This document shows positions 9,125 through 18,009 of a DNA stretch of 64,000 nucleotides, piece after piece. The stretch is from CAXBDP01 sp963974465 (GTDB taxonomy: Bacteria > Bacteroidota > Bacteroidia > Cytophagales > Cyclobacteriaceae). The notes beneath the pieces were generated by a model. It saw only the letters and a list, made by a program, of their open reading frames with translations. It made no database searches and was not told where the DNA came from. Position 1 is the stretch's first letter, and every line of letters begins with the position of its first letter. The position numbers and the translations under genes are program-made. Location: assembly GCA_049340005.1 (NCBI GenBank), contig JBMPIY010000002.1. The stretch is one strand, 5' to 3'.

Positions 9125-12100
9125 TTAAGCGTTAACTTTTTCTTTATTTCTGATTTTGGTGAAATACCAGATGTTAGGATTCACATTAATTTCCTCTAAC
9201 ATGTGGTAAGCTCTTTCTTCACCTACAACTTTTGAATCTTCAGTTTCACTGATCTTCAATGTTTGAGAAACCATGCTTTCCGCATCATTCATATCACCAA
9301 ACGTGATTGCATCTGCTGGACAAGCCGACTGACAAGCCGTTACAATTTCGCCATCTATTGGACGACGACCTTCTTGCTTAGCTTTCAATTTGCCTGCTTG
9401 AATTCTCTGAACACAGAATGTACATTTTTCCATTACACCTCTTGCTCTTACTGTCACATCTGGGTTCAAGACCATTTTACCCAAATCGTTGTTCATTGCA
9501 AGGTTTTTGTCAAACTGTGTATTGTCATGGTACTTGAACCAGTTGAAACGACGTACTTTATACGGACAGTTATTCGCACAATAGCGAGTTCCTATACATC
9601 TGTTGTAAGTCATTTGGTTAAGTCCTTCTGAGCTATGCGTTGTAGCAGCTACTGGACATACAGTTTCGCAAGGAGCATTATTACATTGCTGACAAAGCAT
9701 TGGTTGGAATATAACTTCAGGGTTGTCCGAAGCTTGTTCCATGGCTTTCAAATCACCCACTTCTGCATCACTGCTATAATAGCGGTCGATTCTGATCCAA
9801 TGCATTTCTCTTCTATTGATCACCTCTTGGCGACCAACTACTGGAATATTGTTTTCGGCTTGACAAGCGATTGAACATGCACTGCAACCAGTACAAGAGT
9901 TCATATCGATAGTCATACCCCAGTGGTGATTAGAATATTTATGGCCTTTCCATAATGAAATGGACGATGGCTTTACAAATTCACCTTCTTTATAAATTCT
10001 TGGTTGATATCTACCAGCAAAAGCATCTTCTTTATATTCAGGAAGGGTAGCTTCTTGAACTACAAAATCACGACCCATATAGGTTTGGTGAGTTTGAGTT
10101 TGCGCAATTTGATATTTCTCTCCAGTACGCTCTACAGTTACACCTTCGGTAACTGAGAAAGAAACTGCGCCATCCTTGATAGAAGCCAATTGGAAAGCAT
10201 TAGCACCAAGTCCATCAGCTACTCGGCCAGCATTGCTGCGTCCATACCCAATTGCCAAACCAATAGTGCCATAAGCTTGTCCCGGCTGAACAACTACTGG
10301 AAGATTTAGCGTAACTCCATTTACGGTAAGGTTGGCTTTTTCTGTAAAGCCTTCCTTCATTTCAATTCCAAGCTCAGTTGCTTGTCTTTGAGAAATGGTA
10401 ATGTAGTTATCCCAAGTTGCTTTTGAGATTGGATCCGGCATTTCCTGCAACCATGGGTTGTTGGCTTGTCTTCCTGATCCAATTGCGAGTTTGCTATAAA
10501 GAACTAACTCAAGGTTAGTATTATCAGCTTTATAAGTTCTAGAAATAGCTGCACCAGCAGAAGTTACGTCACCTGCAAATGCCATTGCTTCAGCAGTTGC
10601 TTCAGCTTCCATTTCTAATACACCGTCGTGTAAAGCTTTATCCCAGAAAAGATCAAAATCACTTAATACACTTTGAGAAGCGAAGAAGCCTGCTCTCCAG
10701 TTTTCTCTCAAATAAGTGTAATAATCTGAAGCACTGCCAGCCCAAGTAAGAAGGCTATCTTGACCTTGACGAGTGTTAAATATATTCGTGATTGTTGGCT
10801 GAGCAAGGCTATAAGTTCCTCTTCTTGGCTCAGCATCATTCCATGATTCTAGGAAGTGATTATCAGCTGCAACAAAATCTACAAGTCCAGTTGTTTCGTC
10901 TGGTCGATCTGTGATTGCAACTTTTAATGTAGCTTTTGATATGGACTCGGTAATGTCTTTGGCCATTGGGTGATCATATGCTGGATTACAGTCATAGAAA
11001 ATCACACCTTTAACTCTACCAGCTTTCAAATCAGTAACAAATGTTGCCATTTGCTCATCATTACCTAGTCTATTGTGCATTGGCGTTGACAAATTGATCG
11101 TTGCGCCGTAATTGCCCAACATTTCATTTATTGCATTCACCAAAATCTGAACGTTAGTGTCATTCGATCCTGACACTACAATAGATTCGCCACGGTTAGC
11201 CCAAAGACTTTGCGCTGCTTCTGTGATATTAGCAAAGTCACCATTTGCGGAAACTGATGTTCTACCTGCTCTTTTTGCAATTTCATTGTAAAGAGCTGCT
11301 ACTGCTAGACCTTCTTGAGAAGCTCTAATGGCAGTTCTATAATCAGCATTTGCACCTGTAAGCGATAATGTAGATTCGAATTGGAAATGTCTTGACATCT
11401 CACGCTTCTCACTATTGATCTTACGTGTTTTGCTGTATTGCTTGGTAAACTCAATTGGCGACAACCATGTACCTAAGAAATCAGCTCCAAAACTTACAAT
11501 AGATTTTGCTTTGCTGAAGTCGTATGATGGGATGATTGCTTGGCCAAATGAAAGTTCATTAGCTTTACTAATTCCATAAGAAGAAACTGCATCGTAAGTA
11601 ACGTGTTGTGTTCCTGGGAATGCAGTGATAAAATCACCAATTACTGCTTTTGTGCTTGGGCTTAAAATTGAATTTGTTACGATTCGAATTTGACCGCCTT
11701 GAGCAGATATATTTTGCAACTGGGTAGAGATCGATTTATCTAAATCTTCCCAAGTTGTTTTTTCACCTCCCGCCATTGGGTCGGTGAATCTATGCTTATC
11801 GTATAATGAAAGTACTGAAGCCTCTACTTGAGAATTTGTTCCACCTTGAGTGATTTTTGAGAATTTATTTCCCTCAATCTTAATTGGACGACCTTCTCTA
11901 GTTTTTACTACTACCGAGCAATAATCCCCACCCGATGAATAAGTAGATGCGTAGTAGTTTGGCACACCTGGATCTACGTCAACAGGCTTATTTAGGTAAG
12001 GAATGGCTTTTCTGACAGGTGTTTCACAAGCAGCTAGGGAAACAGCTGCAATACCAAATCCCATCATTTTAAGAAAATCCCTACGAGAATTTCCTTCTGA

Positions 12101-12226
12101 TTCAGATCCATTTCTTTCTGAAATTGGCAAATAGTCAGGAAATTCCTTATCTGCATTCTTTACGAAGGCAGGATCGTTTGTTAGCTCTTCGATACCTTTC
12201 CAGTATCTTTTATTCGATTTTTCCAT
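9125..12226 (-). CDS. actB: Alternative complex III subunit ActB (molybdopterin-oxidoreductase-like plus Fe-S domain)
   Basis: The 1033-residue protein starts best at the ATG at 12226 (MEKSNKRYWKGIEEL); the frame runs ten codons further up to a less likely start. A twin-arginine-like leader, SRRDFLKMMGFGIAAVSLAAC, lies near residues 47-67 and ends in a lipobox, so export by Tat and lipidation are likely. The middle is a molybdopterin-oxidoreductase-like domain, known in this family to hold no molybdenum. The C-terminal third is a polyferredoxin with Cys clusters: CTGCSACSIAC, CQQCNNAPCETVC, CANNC, CTFC and ACQSAC. Electrons run from ActC through these clusters to the ActA haems. The gene sits 34 bp from actA. 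Confidence 0.96.
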   Translation of the reverse strand: MEKSNKRYWKGIEELTNDPAFVKNADKEFPDYLPISERNGSESEGNSRRDFLKMMGFGIAAVSLAACETPVRKAIPYLNKPVDVDPGVPNYYASTYSSGGDYCSVVVKTREGRPIKIEGNKFSKITQGGTNSQVEASVLSLYDKHRFTDPMAGGEKTTWEDLDKSISTQLQNISAQGGQIRIVTNSILSPSTKAVIGDFITAFPGTQHVTYDAVSSYGISKANELSFGQAIIPSYDFSKAKSIVSFGADFLGTWLSPIEFTKQYSKTRKINSEKREMSRHFQFESTLSLTGANADYRTAIRASQEGLAVAALYNEIAKRAGRTSVSANGDFANITEAAQSLWANRGESIVVSGSNDTNVQILVNAINEMLGNYGATINLSTPMHNRLGNDEQMATFVTDLKAGRVKGVIFYDCNPAYDHPMAKDITESISKATLKVAITDRPDETTGLVDFVAADNHFLESWNDAEPRRGTYSLAQPTITNIFNTRQGQDSLLTWAGSASDYYTYLRENWRAGFFASQSVLSDFDLFWDKALHDGVLEMEAEATAEAMAFAGDVTSAGAAISRTYKADNTNLELVLYSKLAIGSGRQANNPWLQEMPDPISKATWDNYITISQRQATELGIEMKEGFTEKANLTVNGVTLNLPVVVQPGQAYGTIGLAIGYGRSNAGRVADGLGANAFQLASIKDGAVSFSVTEGVTVERTGEKYQIAQTQTHQTYMGRDFVVQEATLPEYKEDAFAGRYQPRIYKEGEFVKPSSISLWKGHKYSNHHWGMTIDMNSCTGCSACSIACQAENNIPVVGRQEVINRREMHWIRIDRYYSSDAEVGDLKAMEQASDNPEVIFQPMLCQQCNNAPCETVCPVAATTHSSEGLNQMTYNRCIGTRYCANNCPYKVRRFNWFKYHDNTQFDKNLAMNNDLGKMVLNPDVTVRARGVMEKCTFCVQRIQAGKLKAKQEGRRPIDGEIVTACQSACPADAITFGDMNDAESMVSQTLKISETEDSKVVGEERAYHMLEEINVNPNIWYFTKIRNKEKVNA

Positions 12227-12260
12227 CTCTATATATATAAGGAGTCGAAAGTTCAATTAA

Positions 12261-13520
12261 TTAATAATGACATTTAGCACATTCCAAACCACCGATGTCT
12301 TGTACTCTAAGAGCTGTCTTTTGAGCTCCAGCATGCAAGGCCGATAATTTGTCGTAATAACCATTCTCTACCTTAATTTCAGTATTTCTATGACAATCAA
12401 TACACCATCCCATTGTAAGCGATGAATATTGATAGACTACATCCATTTCTTCAATTGGCCCATGACAAGTTTGACATTCAACACCACCCACTTTTACGTG
12501 TTGGGAGTGATTGAAATAAGCTAAGTCTGGAAGGTTGTGAATACGAACCCATTCAATAGGTTTGTTTTCTTCCATTGCCGTATAAAGCTTTTGAATTTCA
12601 GGTGACATTCCTGGCTGACCGCCTACATTCTGGATTGCACTGTGACAGTTCATACAAATGTTTACTGAAGGAATATTTGCACTTGCTGAGATTTCAACAC
12701 CAGTGTGGCAATACTGACAATCGATTTCATATTGACCAGCATGTAATTGATGAGAGAAAGCTATTGGCTGAGTCGGCTGATAGCCTTGCTGTACACCTAC
12801 TGTGTATAGACCATCAATAACAACTTTGCCCATTACAGCAACAAAAATCATAGTGATTAAACCAACAAAAGGTGGACTTTTCAAGAAAGCTCCAACATCA
12901 AATTTCTGGTTTACTAATTCTTGATCCTCTTCACTTAAGTCTGTTCTTTGTTTTAAGAATCTGTTCATTACTGAGATCAATAAGAACAGAACTACAAGAA
13001 TCAATACTAATATGATGACTAAGGCAACTAGGATTACAGTAAGGTATTCAGAAGGCATTCCGCCTCCATCACCACCGCCAGTAACTGCGGCACCAGCATC
13101 TGCCGTTGCAACCTCCGCAGGTTTGTCTCCTTCAGCTTGAATCCAAGCTAGCATTGCGATAACCTCATCGTCGGTCAAATACTCATGTGAAGGCATCAGC
13201 GTTTTGTTGTACTCATTGTACAATGCTACTGCATAAGCATCTCCACTTTGGATTACTTTTGACGAGTTTTTAATGAAATTTAATAACCAAGGCACTTCTC
13301 GACGATCGTTGATACCTTTCAGCGCAGGACCAACCAATTTTCTTTCTACAGCATGGCAGGTATTACACTGATTCTCAACGAATAGCGTTGCACCCTTAGC
13401 AATAATAGCTTCATCTGTAGGAATTTCTTGCGCTTGAGCTGTAACACCCGTAATCATCAAAACGCCGCATAAAAGCATAAGGCTTAATGTAATACGCGTT
13501 TTTAAGAACTTTTTGAGCAT
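12261..13520 (-). CDS. actA: Alternative complex III subunit ActA, multihaem cytochrome c with N-terminal monohaem domain
   Basis: This 419-residue protein has six CxxCH sites: CNTCH at 52-56, CQYCH at 268-272, CMNCH at 289-293, CQTCH at 349-353, CIDCH at 373-377 and CAKCH at 414-418. The signal peptide is about residues 1-30. The first haem sits in a small cytochrome c domain (about 33-130, with a likely Met ligand in TLMPSH). A Gly/Ala-rich linker and a membrane helix (158-185) lead to a second helix (218-237) and the five-haem ActA core. It is the first gene of the super-operon and has a strong promoter. The extra N-terminal cytochrome domain may hand electrons directly to CuA. Confidence 0.95.
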   Translation of the reverse strand: MLKKFLKTRITLSLMLLCGVLMITGVTAQAQEIPTDEAIIAKGATLFVENQCNTCHAVERKLVGPALKGINDRREVPWLLNFIKNSSKVIQSGDAYAVALYNEYNKTLMPSHEYLTDDEVIAMLAWIQAEGDKPAEVATADAGAAVTGGGDGGGMPSEYLTVILVALVIILVLILVVLFLLISVMNRFLKQRTDLSEEDQELVNQKFDVGAFLKSPPFVGLITMIFVAVMGKVVIDGLYTVGVQQGYQPTQPIAFSHQLHAGQYEIDCQYCHTGVEISASANIPSVNICMNCHSAIQNVGGQPGMSPEIQKLYTAMEENKPIEWVRIHNLPDLAYFNHSQHVKVGGVECQTCHGPIEEMDVVYQYSSLTMGWCIDCHRNTEIKVENGYYDKLSALHAGAQKTALRVQDIGGLECAKCHY

Positions 13521-13854
13521 GTTTTTACAATTTATATTACTCTTGACCCATTTACCTAAGGTTGCACAAAGGTAGTATCGGACTGTTTTTATTACAAAGA
13601 AAGTAGTGATGTTTGAGCATAGTCTAAGGTGCCTATTTTTATCACTAATTCGAGGTATTTCATGCTTTTATCTTAAATATCACCCTTGTGAGCGTAATTT
13701 AGAATCATTATAAATAAAATAACCCGAAATCGAACACCTCTTTAACTTTAAAATCGAGGGCAAATCTACCACATATTGTGTTCATGGAATAGGTGAATTT
13801 TCAAATTTATATACACGGCTAACCTAATCACGAATTCTTTCGTACAAGAGCCTA
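13521..13854. other. Divergent intergenic region between actA and a secreted protein gene
   Basis: This 334-bp spacer separates two divergent genes. The actA side holds the promoter described at 13567-13598. On the plus-strand side no exact TAnnTTTG box is seen. The rest is AT-rich with no convincing open frame or long inverted repeat. Confidence 0.6.
13567..13598 (-). promoter_or_regulatory. Promoter of the act-cta super-operon
   Basis: On the minus strand the -7 element TACCTTTG (13567-13574) matches the Bacteroidota consensus TAnnTTTG exactly, and a TTTG -33 element lies at 13595-13598 with 20 bp between. Transcription would start near 13560, leaving an untranslated leader of about 40 bases before the actA ATG at 13520. 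No other promoter of this quality is seen between the act and cta genes, so it probably drives all eleven. Confidence 0.75.
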
Positions 13855-15015
13855 ATGAATAAATTATTTCTATCCTTATTGCTCATTATTTTGCCTTTTA
13901 TAGGCATTACACAATCTACAATTAAAGGCACCATTCTCGACGCCGAAACTGAGCAGCCCATACCTTATGCAAGTGTTTATGTAAATGGTAGCACCATCGG
14001 TAAAATAGCGGATGAATCAGGGCAATTTGAGTTAACACTTCCTGCTGGAAATTTTGAACTTGTAGCATCATTCACAGGCTATCAATCCTTGGTATATGGT
14101 ATAAGTTCTGAAAACACGCCTTCGAAAATCACCTTTAAATTAGTGCCACTAGCCATGGACTTAGATGAGGTAGTGGTAGATTCGAAAAGAGATAAAGTTT
14201 GGTACGACAACCTTAAAGTATTCGAAACTTTCTTTTTAGGTGAAACCTCCTTTTCTAAGGACTGTGAAATACTGAATAAAGAAAGGTTAATCATGGATTT
14301 CGACCCAGCTACTAGCATCCTCAAAGTAATGAGTAATGAACCGATAAAAATTGAAAATAAAGCTTTAGGATATAATATTGAATACCTATTGGCCGATTTC
14401 ACTTATAATGGTAGAGAAGGGCGAGTAAGTTTTATTGGTTATCCTTTCTTTCGTGAAATGGAAGGTAATAAAAGACAAGAAAGAAGATGGGAGGAAAATA
14501 GAAAAGAAGCTTATTTAGGCTCATTCACTCATTTTCTAAAAACACTGATTGAAGATAAAAACCTAGAGGATGAGGGCTATATAGTAAGAAAAGTGATCAG
14601 AAAAGAAGTAGAAGAACCAAGAAAAGCGGGAGGAATAAGCATTTCTTCGCAAGAGAACCAATCGGTTAGAGTCACTCCAACTTCACGAAAAAGAATGCAG
14701 GATCAGCTTATTATCGACAAGTTATCTCCTGCTGATTTTTTCATTGCTAATAATGGAGAGTATGCATTGAATTTTGATGATATATTACAAGTTCAATACA
14801 ACTTGCAATATGAAGAACAGGAGTATTTACTATCTACTGGTCAAACATCAAGAAAACGAGCACCACGCACTACGCTCTTATTACTACAAGGTGATTCTGC
14901 AATAATCGATTCAAATGGAATTCCAATTAATCCACTTGATATTTTCTTTGAAGGCTATTGGGGTTGGGAAAAAACAGGCAACTTATTGCCGCTTGATTAT
15001 TCGCTTGAAAATTAG
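13855..15015 (+). CDS. Secreted carboxypeptidase-like regulatory-domain protein
   Basis: The 386-residue product has a signal peptide (MNKLFLSLLLIILPFIGITQ) and then an Ig-like carboxypeptidase D regulatory domain (about 22-110): STIKGTILDAETEQPIPYAS, the usual Asp-Glu-Ser turn at IADESGQFEL, and the closing VASFTGYQS stretch. This is the same domain found at the N-terminus of SusC/TonB receptors, but there is no plug or barrel here. The remaining 270 residues are charged, with no known enzyme motif that I can recognise. Such stand-alone proteins are common in Bacteroidota and mostly unstudied; a cell-envelope role is likely. It stands alone, divergent from actA. Confidence 0.8.
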   Translation: MNKLFLSLLLIILPFIGITQSTIKGTILDAETEQPIPYASVYVNGSTIGKIADESGQFELTLPAGNFELVASFTGYQSLVYGISSENTPSKITFKLVPLAMDLDEVVVDSKRDKVWYDNLKVFETFFLGETSFSKDCEILNKERLIMDFDPATSILKVMSNEPIKIENKALGYNIEYLLADFTYNGREGRVSFIGYPFFREMEGNKRQERRWEENRKEAYLGSFTHFLKTLIEDKNLEDEGYIVRKVIRKEVEEPRKAGGISISSQENQSVRVTPTSRKRMQDQLIIDKLSPADFFIANNGEYALNFDDILQVQYNLQYEEQEYLLSTGQTSRKRAPRTTLLLLQGDSAIIDSNGIPINPLDIFFEGYWGWEKTGNLLPLDYSLEN

Positions 15016-15163
15016 CTTGGCTTATAATAAAGTATTACAGCGGCTTTAATTACTTATTTGAAGGTTAACCCACCTTAAATTATACTCTCGCTGGCGATAG
15101 CTTTTAGAATTAGGCTAATTAAATGATTGGTTTGATTCAAGCGGAAATGTCCAATGCCACTGC

Positions 15164-15442
15164 ATTTGTCTGAATCACGCCTGCCTGCCGCAGGCAGGGA
15201 TTAGGCGGATTTCACAGATTTCACGGATTTTTTTAAACGGATCGAAAGATCCATAGCCCATGGTTGAAACCAAGAGATAATGGAATTGCCCATTCTGCAA
15301 TTCCAATTGAATAGGAATGCGGCTTTAGCCCATTCACAATGTAAACCAAGAAATTCGGCTTTAGCCAAATGTTGATGAGGCTATTTATTGCCTTAATAGT
15401 AGCTTAATTGCCGACTTAGGCAATACACAATTGTCTGAACTA
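15164..15442 (+). repeat. Dispersed intergenic repeat, copy 1
   Basis: This is one of three related blocks. It opens with a REP-like palindrome around CCTGCCTGCCGCAGGCAGG, then ATTAGGCGGATTTCAC, a segment containing GATCCATAGCCCATGG, then two GGCTTTAGCC units, and ends near CACAATTG. It aligns almost base for base with 20744-21029 in the same direction, including a run of about 30 identical bases starting at TTGAATAGGAATGCGG. No open reading frame crosses it. REP-type elements moved by Y1 transposases are one possible origin, but no transposase is in the window. Confidence 0.85.
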
Positions 15443-15474
15443 TGATTTTTATGATTAAATGATAGGTTATAATT

Positions 15475-15579
15475 TTTTTCGAAAGCGCTCTCCGCTCTAA
15501 ACACCTGACGGATATTAGCTAAATGATCATTATGATAATAAGGATACTCATTGCCATACGCCACTGGATTATATAAGGT
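15475..15579 (-). pseudogene. Remnant of an RHS-repeat core protein
   Basis: On the minus strand, after a stop codon at 15580-15582, the frame reads TLYNPVAYGNEYPYYHNDHL and then ANIRQVFRAESAFEKN. The YYHNDHLxNIR stretch is the signature of the RHS repeat-associated core, normally found in large proteins of well over 1000 residues. Nothing longer survives: the frame is closed upstream and its lower end runs into repeat copy 1. It is best read as a fragment left by decay of an RHS/teneurin-like toxin or wall-associated gene. Confidence 0.5.
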
Positions 15580-15582
15580 TCA

Positions 15583-16185
15583 GACTATCAACAAATTATG
15601 CTGCAAGGTATCATTTTCATAGAAAAACCAAATATGACTAAGATATTATAATAGCCTCATTTTATATTATTACTGGATAAGAAATATGTGTTTTGAGTTT
15701 TAAGCAGTATGAAGCGACTAGAATATTGACCTTGCATTTCTAGTATTCATAAATTTAGGGACAGGATTCAACAATTTCTGATATCTTCTATCAGTTAAAG
15801 AAGTACAGTAGTAAATAACATCAATTTCTTAAGAATCTGAACATGAAGGCTTCTGAAATCTTGATCCGTTTCATTTAAGACTTCATTCGCTATTTTCACC
15901 TCTTGTTCATTATCAAAGCAAAGGCTATCTGTTACATTAATGTATTACTAGATCCTAATATTTTCAGAGATTAAAATTTTGATTTATAATTTCATTAAAC
16001 TAATTTTAAAAGGTTATTAACCAATTAAAACAAAAATTTATAAAAAAGCTTAAAAGAAAATCTTACGCTTAGCATTAGGACTGTCAAATCTATTGCGTTT
16101 AGCCTTAATGCCAACAAAGACAAATGCCATGGACCTAGGTAAATTGGAGAGTAAACACAGCTCTCCTCTTCTTTAAAATATTCTT
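15583..16185. other. Gene-poor AT-rich stretch with a possible decayed coding fragment
   Basis: No intact gene is seen. On the minus strand at about 15795-15944 there is a closed 48-codon frame whose translation (for example EQEVKIANEVLNETDQDF) has protein-like composition, but I cannot name it. The last 150 bases lead into the lipoprotein gene at 16186. The stretch looks like an accessory site where genes have been lost. Confidence 0.4.
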
Positions 16186-17256
16186 ATGAAAATACAGTTA
16201 ATATTTCTTTTGTGCATTATAATCTTTTCATGCAACACAAATTCCAATGAAAATCCTAAAAATATAGTTTTTCCTATAGAGGTAGATTTGGTCGGAAAAA
16301 CAATATTGGAGGATGATATCACTGTAAATAGATTACACTCTATTGACACACTACTCTTGGCTGAGTTAAGGGGAGACTCTCATCTTTATGCTGTTTACAA
16401 TCCCAATGATTTTACACAGCTTTTCAAATTTGCAATTGAAGGAAGTGGCCCGGATGAATTTATTATTCCGTTGTATTTTACAGATTTTACTATTGAAAAT
16501 GAAAATTACATGTGTTGGTTTTATGAATTAAATAAATATAAACTTCATAAGGTTAATCTAAGCGAGTCGCTAAAAGAAGGGGAATTAGTAATTGAAGACA
16601 TTATTCCACTTAGTCAAAAAGCAAATTTTAGTAAAGTCTTCTATTTAGACAGTACAAAACTTATCGGGACTATAACCAATATGGATATAAAGATGGGCAG
16701 GATGAGGCTATATAATCCTTTGGAAGAGGAAATTATTAAAACTGTCGAAAATTTCCCAGAAGTTGAAAAAAAGTCTGATGACGTCAATTACCTATACTTT
16801 CGTCACAACTACCTATATGTAGGAAAGCCTGTAATTCATCCTGAAAGGAATAAGATAGCTTCACTCCTTAACAGGTTTGATAGAATGGATGTGTTTGACA
16901 CGCAACTCAACCTTCAAAATTCAATATCCTATTCATCTTTTAATGAAAATGGTGTTATTGACAATTATTTAACAGTTGAAAATGTGAATGATTCTGACAT
17001 AAAGAGTTACTATGTTGATGCTTTCGGCACTAAAGACTACATATATGCACTATACCAAAACCAACTATTTAGAGATTATGGTACAGAAAAGCCTGTGGAG
17101 ATAAGAGTATTTGATTGGGAGTTAAATCCAGTTGGTTTGTTCAGGATACCTGATTATTTAGCAAACTTTACGGTAGATGAAAGTAGAGGAAAAATATACG
17201 GCGTAAAATCTAGTTCAGATAATGCTATCCTAGAATACAACTTTCAAAAATTTTGA
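16186..17256 (+). CDS. BF3164-like beta-propeller lipoprotein
   Basis: The 356-residue product has a lipoprotein signal with lipobox Cys16 (MKIQLIFLLCIIIFSC). The stretch FAIEGSGPDEFIIPLYF matches the G-x-GP-x-EF motif common in BF3164-like and other six-bladed propeller lipoproteins of Bacteroidota, and recurring short strands with Asp-rich turns follow through to the end (RIPDYLANFTVDESRGKIYG). No catalytic motif is visible. It is transcribed toward the minus-strand lipoprotein paralogues at 17329-20420, within the segment bounded by two direct repeats. An anchored periplasmic or surface sensing or binding role is possible but unproven. Confidence 0.7.
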   Translation: MKIQLIFLLCIIIFSCNTNSNENPKNIVFPIEVDLVGKTILEDDITVNRLHSIDTLLLAELRGDSHLYAVYNPNDFTQLFKFAIEGSGPDEFIIPLYFTDFTIENENYMCWFYELNKYKLHKVNLSESLKEGELVIEDIIPLSQKANFSKVFYLDSTKLIGTITNMDIKMGRMRLYNPLEEEIIKTVENFPEVEKKSDDVNYLYFRHNYLYVGKPVIHPERNKIASLLNRFDRMDVFDTQLNLQNSISYSSFNENGVIDNYLTVENVNDSDIKSYYVDAFGTKDYIYALYQNQLFRDYGTEKPVEIRVFDWELNPVGLFRIPDYLANFTVDESRGKIYGVKSSSDNAILEYNFQKF

Positions 17257-17328
17257 CATAAGTGCCAAAAAAATATTGACTTTGGTTGCTGTTTTTGCTT
17301 TGAGGTTTTTGATAATGAGGTTTTTGTG

Positions 17329-17920
17329 CTAGGTTGTCTTTTCCTCAAGTTCAAAAAGCATGGCAGCCTTGAAATCTTTTAGATAAACCTCTTCCTCGCT
17401 TGGAAAATCACCTAAAACGGCTATGTTTCGATAAAGTACCTTTGGTTTACCATTGATTGTCACATCAAATACAGCTTTGGAACCTCCCATGATGATGGGC
17501 GTACCTTGGGGCTCATCACTTCAGGAACGGGATTGAAGGCTTCCATCAAACCTATGAAAAGAGATGCCATTGGGCGCATTAAACACGAGGAGACTATCCC
17601 TAAAGAATGCCGGGCCATGATAAGGTCTGCTCGAAAATTTCTTAGAGCCTGGATCCAATATGAATTGCTGGATGATTTCACCATTTTCATCAACGACAAG
17701 GTATGCCCCTCTTCGTTGGTCATTGAGTAGGTATTCACCACGATCATTGATGTCGAGTAAACTCAAATATCCTAAGTAATCAACTTGCAGGGAATCTACA
17801 ATCTTTAAATCATAGGGCTTCACTAGTTTGCTTATCTATCTTTTCTTCTCTTTCAGAACTTTGACAAGCAAAAAATAAGGATGCTTTTAGACCAAAAACA
17901 AAAGTAATTTTACTTCTCAT
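17329..17920 (-). pseudogene. Frameshifted and truncated lipoprotein paralogue
   Basis: Three pieces in different frames together resemble the N-terminal half of the protein at 19215-20420. From 17920 an intact lipoprotein signal is read (MRSKITFVFGLKASLFFACQ) but the frame stops after about 36 codons. The next frame (about 17823-17521) reads KIVDSLQVDYLGYLSLLDIN and GEIIQQFILD, matching SLQIIDSLQIEYLG and GEIIHQFIM of the intact gene. A second shift near 17520 leads to IIMGGSKAVFDVTINGK, matching the RMGPKAIFEASIEGE region, and then a stop at 17329. At least two frameshifts and loss of the C-terminal half make it non-functional. Confidence 0.75.
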
Positions 17921-18009
17921 AATTCCGTAATTCAATATTCTAAAGTGTATCTAACTGATGGTATTTGTAAAAAACATACTAAAAGAATAATTTTCAGGAT
18001 GGCAAAAAA

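Noticed and set aside
17506..17730. Plus-strand frame inside the lipoprotein pseudogene
   Set aside because: It is the reverse of the degraded minus-strand lipoprotein, which has a clear homologue at 19215-20420.
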